Of a stretch of DNA of 29,134 nucleotides, positions 6,584-13,529 are shown piece after piece (the first letter of the stretch is position 1; each line of letters begins with the position of its first letter). The notes beneath the pieces are model-generated. The model searched no databases and was not told the origin of the DNA. It saw nothing but the letters and a program-made list of their open reading frames with translations. The DNA is from Methanobacterium sp. UBA294 (GTDB lineage Archaea; Methanobacteriota; Methanobacteria; Methanobacteriales; Methanobacteriaceae): positions 50,112 to 79,245 of the forward strand of contig DACB01000013.1 in the NCBI GenBank assembly GCA_002494495.1, in the 5' to 3' direction. The translations under genes were made by a program, and so were the position numbers.

Positions 6584-7619
6584 CGTTGTTTATCTCCACC
6601 ACTTCTATTTCTTTTCCAATGGTGATGTGGGGAGATTCTTCGTGGAGGTCAATATCTACGGGTTGATAAGTATCTGGATGGAGAATTTGAACAGATCTAG
6701 GTGTTCTAGCAGAGATCATGACTTTTTTTATTTCATCATTCCTGGCCACAACTTCTAATTTCCCAACGGACTTCCATGGTATTGATACTCTCTCTGAAGA
6801 TGATAGATCCACTAAGTAGATTTTATTACCGTCATAACCAGTTACCTGGGTAATTGCCTTGTTGTACTTAACGAAATCAGCCATTTGGAAGTTGGGAAGT
6901 CTTAATAGTATCCAGATCCGATAAAGATTCTTTCCTGCACTTTTATCAAAGCCCATCAACCGGGGAGATTCGTTTATTATTCCTCCCAGCTTATTTTTAA
7001 GGGATTCTGTGAGTTTCCGGGCTGCCTTATAGGAACCGATGTAGTAATCTATTCCTTCTTTTATCTGAGCCCTATTTGAGATGTAGGCCATCCTGTTTTC
7101 CATGGACAGCTTTTCTAAATGTGACCTTAAGTCTTCATCAGCAATTTCAATTTCTTCAAGAGATAAGGATCTTTCATCTGCCCTTAACTGTATAACTGCC
7201 TCGTAATACCCCGAAGCGTATTTGCTGCACTCGTTACAAACATTTTTATCTACTTTAACCTTTACCTGAAATTCTTGAGATACTTCCTTTCCTAAAACCT
7301 GTCCTGTAACTTTAACTAAAAATTCAAGGATTGATCCCCGGATGTTTTTAATTTCAGGGACTATCTGGGCATTTGAAACAATTTCGTTAACTTCAACATG
7401 TTCCAGGATAGCTTCTGCTGATTGTTCTTCAATTATCAGGTCTGAATCACACCATCGGCCTTTTTTTTGAATTGATCCGCATTGGGTACAGGTGGTCAGT
7501 TGAATTTCGTTGGGAACGGTGATTAGGTTTAATTCTTCAATAAAACAAGATCGGCAGAGACCACTGAAAAGTTCTTCATCAGTCTTTCCACATATGGGGC
7601 AGAATGCTTTGCCTTTCAA
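6564..7619 (-). CDS. nmd3: Nmd3 family large-subunit biogenesis protein
   Basis: Archaeal homologue of Nmd3, which in eukaryotes binds the 60S subunit and acts in its export and maturation; in archaea it is presumed to act in 50S assembly. The 351 residues begin with paired zinc knuckles: C7-PIC10 and C22-RSC25, then C44-TQC47 and C57, and C128-NEC131. The middle is the aIF5A/L5-like beta-rich region, and the C terminus is an OB-like domain. The start is TTG at 7619: the first Cys follows six residues later, which leaves no room for an internal start. Only a weak AGAGAT-like ribosome-binding site precedes it. It lies 53 bases downstream of the aIF2-beta gene, a known archaeal pairing. Its 3' end is repeated twice downstream. 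Confidence 0.92.
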   Translation of the reverse strand: MKGKAFCPICGKTDEELFSGLCRSCFIEELNLITVPNEIQLTTCTQCGSIQKKGRWCDSDLIIEEQSAEAILEHVEVNEIVSNAQIVPEIKNIRGSILEFLVKVTGQVLGKEVSQEFQVKVKVDKNVCNECSKYASGYYEAVIQLRADERSLSLEEIEIADEDLRSHLEKLSMENRMAYISNRAQIKEGIDYYIGSYKAARKLTESLKNKLGGIINESPRLMGFDKSAGKNLYRIWILLRLPNFQMADFVKYNKAITQVTGYDGNKIYLVDLSSSERVSIPWKSVGKLEVVARNDEIKKVMISARTPRSVQILHPDTYQPVDIDLHEESPHITIGKEIEVVEINNVFYLLG

Positions 7620-7672
7620 TATTATCTCTACTCAAAAAATTTTTAAAAATTTACTTCCTTCTAAAATAAATT

Positions 7673-8080
7673 CTACAGGGTTTTAAGGGGTGCTTTAGCT
7701 CCGCAAGCTTCACATTTAAGTATGAATATTCGGTCTTCCCTTACTATACGGGTGTCTGGTCTGTTACACTCATGACACATGATAAATCTTTCTACGTAAT
7801 CACCTATCCTGTCATTTATAAGGTAATGGGTGAATTTTCCCTGCATAATCGCCCGGCTACCCTCCAAGTTTCCGGCTGTACCCAGTTCCCTTAGAAGGAA
7901 TTTCAGTACGTGCTGGGGGTCCCGGTTAAGGGTGTCAGTAATTTCTGAGAAATTCTGAATAATGGTCCGATTACCCTGTATCATAGAGTAAGCTTTAGGA
8001 ACCTGGAATCTCTTGGTTTCAAATACTTTCTGGGGCAACTGATCTATAGCCCGGTCTAATAATTCATTATAATCGCTCAT
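7673..8080 (-). CDS. eif2b: Translation initiation factor aIF2 subunit beta
   Basis: Beta subunit of the heterotrimeric aIF2 that delivers initiator Met-tRNA to the small ribosomal subunit. The 135 residues match the archaeal length, with the N-terminal gamma-binding helix (about 3-20), the central alpha-beta domain with the LKFLLRELGTAG segment (59-70), and a C-terminal zinc ribbon C102-HEC105...C123-EAC126. A strong AAAGGAGGTAT ribosome-binding site lies 8-10 bases before the ATG, and a good TATA box lies about 75-90 bases upstream. It heads the aIF2-beta/nmd3 transcript, linking translation initiation and subunit maturation. Confidence 0.97.
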   Translation of the reverse strand: MSDYNELLDRAIDQLPQKVFETKRFQVPKAYSMIQGNRTIIQNFSEITDTLNRDPQHVLKFLLRELGTAGNLEGSRAIMQGKFTHYLINDRIGDYVERFIMCHECNRPDTRIVREDRIFILKCEACGAKAPLKTL

Positions 8081-8153
8081 GGTAAAATACCTCCTTTAAG
8101 TAAAAATAAACTCTTAGAAAAGGATAAATTTAGATATTAATAGTTGGACCTCA

Positions 8154-8169
8154 CCTTATATATAATATT
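8154..8169 (-). promoter_or_regulatory. TATA box for aIF2-beta/nmd3 operon
   Basis: On the minus strand this reads AATATTATATATAAGG, a near-ideal archaeal TATA element. It would put transcription start about 25 bases downstream and leave a leader of about 50 bases with an AGGAGGT near its end. Confidence 0.5.
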
Positions 8170-8219
8170 ACCACACCCAGAAATAGATAAAATAAAGAGT
8201 AACTTAAGAAAATCAGTCC

Positions 8220-10238
8220 TCAGACCACCTTATAATAACCCGGTTTAGGTTCATATATGGTTCCATTCCTCTTCAAGAACCTGATAACTTCTTCAACTTT
8301 TTCTTCATCCATGTTATACCGATCTTCCATCTCGTCCATCAGCATCTGTTTCGGTGCCCGGCCGTTGTACTCATCTTCAAGCCGTTTAATGGTCTGGCTG
8401 ACAAGCCGGAATTTATCACGGTCAGATTTAGGTGTTCTTCCTTCCACCTTATCTATATCTACTTTACCGGTTTCTGGATCATAACCAACTTGTTTTAAAC
8501 ATTTCATTTGCAGTGTGATGGCTCTTTTTGCATCGTAATCAGTAACTTCCTGACCAAGTCGGATACGAGCACTTGCTTCGGATAATCTAACTAGTGCTTC
8601 CAGTTGCCTGGCAGTTATGGGTACAGGTGCATCTTCTTCATCATCTATACCACCCCTCATTCCTACATAAAATTCCTGAAGTACTCTTATTGCTTCCTGT
8701 GTTAATTTGGGTTGTACTTCTTTCCTTGCAAATGCGATGTATTTACGCAGTAGTTCAGGGTCTATTTCAAAGGGAATGGAATTGTTTTTATGGATACGCA
8801 GTATATGTCCGGCTAAACTCTTATCCTTCTCTGGGTCGGGTTTATCTTCAATTACAAAAATCAGATCAAAACGGGAAAGTATAGTTGAGGGGAGATTGAT
8901 CTGTTCACCTGTAGGTTTGAAACGGTCAAATCTTCCATACTTAGGGTTTGCTGCAGCGAGAACTGAACACCTCGAGTTGAGGGTGGCCATGATACCTGCT
9001 TTGGCTATACTGATGGTCTGTTGTTCCAGGGCTTCGTGTATTGCTGACCTGTCTTCTGGACGCATTTTATCCAGCTCGTCTACACATACGTTACCTCTGT
9101 CTCCCAGTACAAGAGCTCCTGCTTCTAGGGACCATCCTCCCAGTTCATCACGCACAGCTGCTGCCGTGAGACCTACACCACTTGTACCTTTACCACTGGT
9201 GTATATTCCCCTGGGGGCTAATTTTGATACGTATTTAAGCATCTGAGATTTACCGATACCCGGGTCTCCCACAAGTAGGATGTGTATGTCGCCCCTTATC
9301 CTGGTTTTATCTTCAAGTATCTTTGCTGAACCACCAAATAGCTGTAGGGCGATGGCTTCTTTCACTTCCCTATAACCATGAATTGATGGGGCTGTGGAGT
9401 TTATTATTTTATCATAAACCTTGGGGTCTGCTGCTAATTTTTTTATTTCCTTTTCATCCTCTGGATCTATTTTGAGTTCTTCAAATTCCTGTTCCAGGGG
9501 TTCGATGTAGTTTCCGTAGATGTAGTTTTTGAAACGTTTGGTCTTCTCATCCCGGACTGTTTTAAGCTGCCCAGTTATACGTACTATGTCACCGGGTGTT
9601 AACACATCCACCAGGTCATCTTCCAGAGTTACTATTATTTGTCTGGGTTGTTCTCCTCCAGATAGTTCTTCCAATGGTTCCTGCAGTTTGGTACTTTGTG
9701 TGTCCATGAATTCAGACTCTTCCTGTAAGAGTCTGAATGATCGTCCGCCACATTCCTGGCAGATGGCCGGTTCGTTTATTAAGCTGGTTTTCTGTGGAAT
9801 CTCATGAAGCCTCATACAGCTTCGACATTCAAAGGTAGCGTTAATTATTCTGGGGCGAATCTCATCGGTTTTACGAACTATGCCATCTACAGCTACGAAT
9901 TTGCCGATATATTTGCTCCTTAAGTATCTAAGGGGAATGTTATTACGCACATTCTCGAATCGAATATTTAAGTCAGCATTCTTCCGTAAGGGGTCAATGT
10001 TACTTATTGCCTTTTGTGCTGCTTTTATTACATCTTCTGGTTTTTCTAACAGAAGATCTGCAAGGTCTGCATAGAACATCTCCAGATCTGTATAGTCTAC
10101 TACTATGGATCTCTCATCAGGATATTTCTCTAGGGACTCAAAGACTTTATCCTTGTATTTATCACTACTAAAGAAATCTTCGAATTTTGCTACGGATGTT
10201 TTGGTTTTATCGGATGGGATTTCAGCTGATGTTGGCAT
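8220..10238 (-). CDS. mcm: Replicative DNA helicase MCM
   Basis: The replicative MCM hexameric helicase that unwinds DNA at forks. From the ATG at 10238 the protein has 672 residues, the expected archaeal size. It has an N-terminal DNA-binding region with a zinc site C138, C141, C160, C163, then the AAA+ core: Walker A GDPGIGKS (324-331, K330), Walker B VCVDELDKM (384-392), sensor-1 N431 and arginine-finger motif SRFD (455-458), and a C-terminal winged helix (about 600-672). No intein interrupts it. A GTG at 10274 would add 12 residues, but TAGGAG (10250-10255, minus strand) lies 11 bases before the ATG and inside that extension, so the ATG is chosen. It is divergent from the coiled-coil gene across a repeat-bearing gap. 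Confidence 0.97.
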   Translation of the reverse strand: MPTSAEIPSDKTKTSVAKFEDFFSSDKYKDKVFESLEKYPDERSIVVDYTDLEMFYADLADLLLEKPEDVIKAAQKAISNIDPLRKNADLNIRFENVRNNIPLRYLRSKYIGKFVAVDGIVRKTDEIRPRIINATFECRSCMRLHEIPQKTSLINEPAICQECGGRSFRLLQEESEFMDTQSTKLQEPLEELSGGEQPRQIIVTLEDDLVDVLTPGDIVRITGQLKTVRDEKTKRFKNYIYGNYIEPLEQEFEELKIDPEDEKEIKKLAADPKVYDKIINSTAPSIHGYREVKEAIALQLFGGSAKILEDKTRIRGDIHILLVGDPGIGKSQMLKYVSKLAPRGIYTSGKGTSGVGLTAAAVRDELGGWSLEAGALVLGDRGNVCVDELDKMRPEDRSAIHEALEQQTISIAKAGIMATLNSRCSVLAAANPKYGRFDRFKPTGEQINLPSTILSRFDLIFVIEDKPDPEKDKSLAGHILRIHKNNSIPFEIDPELLRKYIAFARKEVQPKLTQEAIRVLQEFYVGMRGGIDDEEDAPVPITARQLEALVRLSEASARIRLGQEVTDYDAKRAITLQMKCLKQVGYDPETGKVDIDKVEGRTPKSDRDKFRLVSQTIKRLEDEYNGRAPKQMLMDEMEDRYNMDEEKVEEVIRFLKRNGTIYEPKPGYYKVV

Positions 10239-10393
10239 AAAAAAAAATTCTCCTACAATGATAATTGGGGTCACTTCCCAATAAATGTAATGGAAATGAT
10301 ATGGTGAAGTGGTATAGTTTAAATACTTATAGGTTAATTATCAAAATAAATATGGAAAATTCTTATATCCCATGATTACCAAGATTAATTCTA

Positions 10394-10442
10394 ATATTAG
10401 ATGATTACTAATAATATATTCTTATATTAGATGATTACTAAT
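10394..10442. repeat. Direct repeat, 19 bases, 30-base period
   Basis: The 19-base sequence atattagatgattactaat occurs exactly at 10394-10412 and 10424-10442. A weaker relative (cttatatcccatgattacc) lies at about 10362-10380, again about 30 bases away. It sits between the divergent mcm and coiled-coil genes, nearer the latter, and could be an operator or merely slippage in AT-rich DNA. Confidence 0.7.
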
Positions 10443-10497
10443 CTTAGTAGGTTTTTAAATTTAAAAAAGCACATGTATAATTATTTGAGGTAGAAAC

Positions 10498-10932
10498 TTG
10501 AGAAGATCACGTTTGAATTTATTTAAGGCAACTTCAATGACCATATCTGTTTTGGGAATTATCATGGTGATAATTACCATTGGAATAATCGGTTATCTAG
10601 CTTTCTATTCTATATCATCAATAATATCGACCGATGTAGGCAGTGGTTCGGCATATGATAAATTAGCTTCCTTAAAAGCTGATTACAACAATCTGAATAA
10701 TCAGTTTATTGAAACCAAGAGGAACATAGATAAGTTGGGCGATGTAAATGCGACCATAGCCTATAATAATGCAGAACTGGAAATAATCAGGGCGCAATCT
10801 GATATAGGTGACGTTGAAAGTGCAATTAATTCTAAGAAATCGTCTGAGGAAGTGAATAATAGGATAAAAATAGCAAGAGATCAGTTGGGAGTTGCAACTC
10901 AGGCTTTAAGGGATCTGCAAGCAAAATATTGA
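10498..10932 (+). CDS. Hypothetical membrane-anchored coiled-coil protein
   Basis: I do not recognise this 144-residue protein. It starts with a short basic stretch (RRSRLNLFK), then one long hydrophobic helix (about 12-45), then a hydrophilic, helix-rich region (about 53-144) with heptad-like spacing and many Lys/Glu/Asp/Asn (for example IETKRNIDKL and RIKIARDQLGVATQAL), probably an extracytoplasmic coiled coil. The helix could be an uncleaved anchor. The start is TTG at 10498, supported by GAGGTAG 6-12 bases upstream; no ATG fits better. A membrane protein of the acyltransferase-3 family follows 109 bases later on the same strand; a shared role in the envelope is possible but not shown. The direct repeats just upstream could control it. 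Confidence 0.78.
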   Translation: MRRSRLNLFKATSMTISVLGIIMVIITIGIIGYLAFYSISSIISTDVGSGSAYDKLASLKADYNNLNNQFIETKRNIDKLGDVNATIAYNNAELEIIRAQSDIGDVESAINSKKSSEEVNNRIKIARDQLGVATQALRDLQAKY

Positions 10933-11041
10933 TTAGCGATATAATCAGCAATTTACTGAATATGATCCACTAAATAATTACTACAAACTAATTATTACTA
11001 ACAAATTTGAATTATTATTAACAAAAATTACATGGTGTTGT

Positions 11042-12133
11042 ATGTCTGTTAAACAAAAGCATCTAATGGAAGTAGATCTGATAAAGGGAATTGCTATAAT
11101 CTCTGTTGTACTTGTTCACTGCCTTCCTTACAACGATTCTTTTATGACATTAAGGATTTTCGCCTTTTCCATGGCGCTTTTAATTTTCATGTTGCTCATG
11201 GGCCGTAACATGTACGCATCCTTCGAAAAACACCAGTACATGGAAAATGGATTCCATACTGTCAGTTACCTGAAAAACAGGTTGATACGATTTTTATACC
11301 CATTCATTCCCATATTCATAATATCCCTTATCTTGGGACTTTTACTTAACCAGGATATTTATCTGGGAGTTTATACCTTGGTTGGATATCTTCCACTCCC
11401 AGGTCCAGGTAATTACTTTGTAACAGTGTTATTACAATTTATAATAATATTCCCACTTTTATATTTGGCTTACAAGCGCTATCCACGTTTGACTTTAATT
11501 GCAACCTTCGTTATAAGCTTTTTATTTGAGGTTACATCCTCATATATAGGGGCATTAAATTCAGACGCATACATCTACTACGCTAATATTTTAAGGTACC
11601 TGTTCGTGATCACCTTGGGATTATGGGTTCTTGAAGCCTTTGAACCAAATAAAAGAATCAGATCAACACTGGAAACTGTTATTATATTGATTGGAGTAGC
11701 AGTTAGCGTTATCTACTTGATTGCGTTTGGAATTTTCCACTGGGAATTTGCACTCTTCAATAATTTTTGGGGCACAGAATATCCAACATTGGGATCCTAT
11801 GTGGTTATAGCATCATTTTATCCATTAGCGCTCTACATGCTCGCCTATAAAATTCTACCATCTGCATCTAACAACAGAATCGTTAAATTCATAGCCTACA
11901 CAGGGAAAGCTTCTTACCATGTATTCCTGGTTCAAATACTATTTTTCGCCGTGTTCTACAATCCATATGCCACGATTTCCCAGTCTGGATTATTTGATCC
12001 GGTAATAAGTGGGATAATATCCATAGTGGTAAGTTTAGCAGTGACAATTTCATTAGGTGCGCTTTTCTACAAATATGAATACAAGATTGACAATCTGCTG
12101 AACAGGGTATTCCGGATAAAAAAAGATATGTAA
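11042..12133 (+). CDS. Acyltransferase-3 (OafA/WecH-like) family membrane protein
   Basis: Polytopic membrane acyltransferase of PF01757, a family that O-acetylates or succinylates sugars and other surface polymers from acyl-CoA. It has 363 residues and about ten hydrophobic helices. The N terminus fits the family pattern: EVDLIKGIAIISVVLVH with the catalytic-type His26 at the end of TM1, followed by RNMY and NRLIRFLYPFIP (R80, R83), equivalent to the conserved Arg-rich motif before TM3. A basic cytosolic tail (RVFRIKKDM) ends it. A likely role is modification of a cell-surface glycan or lipid, but the substrate cannot be read from sequence. Only a weak GGTGT precedes the ATG. It is followed by a convergent gene after a repeat-rich gap of 81 bases. 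Confidence 0.85.
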   Translation: MSVKQKHLMEVDLIKGIAIISVVLVHCLPYNDSFMTLRIFAFSMALLIFMLLMGRNMYASFEKHQYMENGFHTVSYLKNRLIRFLYPFIPIFIISLILGLLLNQDIYLGVYTLVGYLPLPGPGNYFVTVLLQFIIIFPLLYLAYKRYPRLTLIATFVISFLFEVTSSYIGALNSDAYIYYANILRYLFVITLGLWVLEAFEPNKRIRSTLETVIILIGVAVSVIYLIAFGIFHWEFALFNNFWGTEYPTLGSYVVIASFYPLALYMLAYKILPSASNNRIVKFIAYTGKASYHVFLVQILFFAVFYNPYATISQSGLFDPVISGIISIVVSLAVTISLGALFYKYEYKIDNLLNRVFRIKKDM

Positions 12134-12158
12134 ATTTAACAATTAATAATCAATTTAG

Positions 12159-12224
12159 TAGCTATATATGTCACATTTAGCTATATAATCCTACAGCTAT
12201 ATATTATTCTACAACTATATATTA
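12159..12224. repeat. Four copies of a ctatata motif at the rlmE 3' end
   Basis: Variants of (t/c)agctatatat occur at 12159, 12178, 12194 and 12212, spaced 16-19 bases. The last one contains the end of rlmE and its TAG stop (minus strand). The block is the gap between convergent genes and may hold transcript ends for both. Confidence 0.65.
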
Positions 12225-12826
12225 ACCTTATTTTTTGCAACTACATACATCTCCACGCTTTTCTTTCGAGAAGAAGGTGGTTTTGTGGTTTTAACAATTT
12301 TAAATTCCTTTTTAATCTCTTTAAGTAGGGTTTCAAATTCTTCCCCCTGGAATGCCTTCATTATTAAACTACCGTGGGATTTTAAAATTAAACCAGAAAT
12401 TTTTAGCACACCCAGTGCAAGATCCAGGGCTCTTACCTGGTCCACATCCTTCACACCACTCAATTTAGGGGAAGCATCTGAAAGAATGATGTCAACTTTT
12501 CTCCCGGTGATTTCGAATATTTCCTCAACTGTTTCTTCACTGGTGAAATCACCTGTGATGCCAATGAAGTTATTACCTTCCATGGGTTTGATCCGCTGCA
12601 GGTCAACTCCAATCACCAGGCCTTCTTCTCCTACCTTATCCAGGGCGATTTGTGACCATCCGCCGGGAGCAGCTCCCAGGTCAAGGACTATGTCTCCTTT
12701 TTTGATAATATTGAACTTGTTATTGAGTTGGAGGAGTTTATAAGATGCACGGGAGTGATAGTTCTCTTTTTTAGCCTTCTTATAATATTCTTCATCCTTC
12801 CTCTCTTTGTTCCACTTTTTACTCAT
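12215..12826 (-). CDS. rlmE: 23S rRNA 2'-O-methyltransferase, RlmE/FtsJ family
   Basis: SAM-dependent enzyme that adds a 2'-O-methyl group to a uridine of 23S rRNA during large-subunit maturation. From the ATG at 12826 it has 203 residues. The SAM-binding motif is DLGAAPGGWSQ (49-59), and the K-D-K-E catalytic tetrad is visible: K30 (SRASYK), D117 (SDASP), K157 (MKAF), E192 (VEMYVV). The frame stays open to an ATG at 12874, but those extra 16 residues fall inside the upstream phosphoesterase. The 12826 start gives the typical N terminus, an 8-base ATGAGTAA overlap with that gene, and a GG-rich site upstream. It is translationally coupled to the phosphoesterase. Confidence 0.95.
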   Translation of the reverse strand: MSKKWNKERKDEEYYKKAKKENYHSRASYKLLQLNNKFNIIKKGDIVLDLGAAPGGWSQIALDKVGEEGLVIGVDLQRIKPMEGNNFIGITGDFTSEETVEEIFEITGRKVDIILSDASPKLSGVKDVDQVRALDLALGVLKISGLILKSHGSLIMKAFQGEEFETLLKEIKKEFKIVKTTKPPSSRKKSVEMYVVAKNKVNI

Positions 12827-13352
12827 GGGTACCAGGTCCTTTGAAGTTAAGTGATTTACAGGTTGAGTTTCCAATCTTTACTATACTGGTATCTATACTA
12901 TGTTCATCTATTTCCAGCAAAATAATGGACGGTTCAGACATTCGGGGTACTGTTGGACTTCCAGGGTTTAACAGGATAACATCATCAAATTCTTTGATAA
13001 ATGCCCAGTGGGTATGTCCGGTGATCAGGATTTTAACCCCTAGTTCCATGGCGATGTACTTAAGCTGTTGGGTGTCTCCGCGGGGGTAGACTTCCCCATG
13101 GTTTAAACCTAACTTATGACCTTCAATGGTAATTACCTCATTTTTAGGTAGTTTTAAACCATAATATCTATCCATATTTCCCTGTACACACCGGGTAGGG
13201 GCTATTTTCTCCAGTTGATCGATTATGTCGACCGACACCAGGTCTCCGGCATGTAAAATCATATCAACATCTTTAAACACTTTGAATACCATATCTGGTA
13301 TTTTTTGAGCCCTTTCCGGTATATGGGTGTCGGATATTACTCCTATTAACAT
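12819..13352 (-). CDS. YfcE/MJ0936-type metallophosphoesterase
   Basis: Calcineurin-like metallophosphatase of the YfcE/MJ0936 family; characterised members cleave phosphodiesters with Ni2+ or Mn2+, but the natural substrate is unknown. The 177 residues carry the full metal set: D8-x-H10, D37 (HAGD), N59 (GNMD), H85 (NHGE), and GHTH with H113 and H115. The C-terminal 15-20 residues (STCKSLNFKGPGTHE) extend past the usual core. It is the first gene of a pair with rlmE, with an 8-base overlap. An AAGAGGT lies about 12 bases before the ATG, and TATA-like ATATAAAA/CTATAAAA motifs lie 20-45 bases upstream. Confidence 0.93.
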   Translation of the reverse strand: MLIGVISDTHIPERAQKIPDMVFKVFKDVDMILHAGDLVSVDIIDQLEKIAPTRCVQGNMDRYYGLKLPKNEVITIEGHKLGLNHGEVYPRGDTQQLKYIAMELGVKILITGHTHWAFIKEFDDVILLNPGSPTVPRMSEPSIILLEIDEHSIDTSIVKIGNSTCKSLNFKGPGTHE

Positions 13353-13427
13353 CTTAATTTTAAACCTCTTTTATATCAAATTCTCTTTTATAGCAAATAT
13401 TATTTCTAATGGGATAACCATCTACAT

Positions 13428-13441
13428 GTATATTTTATATA
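13428..13441 (+). promoter_or_regulatory. Candidate TATA box for topA
   Basis: TATATTTTATATACC-like sequence about 90-100 bases before the topA ATG. It would give a leader of about 65 bases. It is one of several AT-rich candidates in this gap, so it is tentative. Confidence 0.35.
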
Positions 13442-13529
13442 CCATTGTTGATAATATTGTTAAGATTACCAGTTAATCAAATATTATTATCATTAAATTT
13501 TATAAAATTTATTAATTTGAGTGATTATC

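Noticed and set aside
8594..9246. Plus-strand open frames opposite mcm
   Set aside because: They have no family resemblance or ribosome-binding site, and the MCM core motifs on the other strand are intact.
10394..10442. CRISPR-like repeat
   Set aside because: There are only two exact copies, the intervening 11 bases are too short for a spacer, and no cas gene is present.
10275..10497. Replication origin beside mcm
   Set aside because: No cdc6/orc1 gene and no recognisable origin recognition box with G-rich end; the repeat is plain AT-rich sequence.
12827..12874. 16-residue N-terminal extension of RlmE
   Set aside because: It lies within the upstream phosphoesterase coding sequence, and the ATG at 12826 gives the usual N terminus and a coupled overlap.
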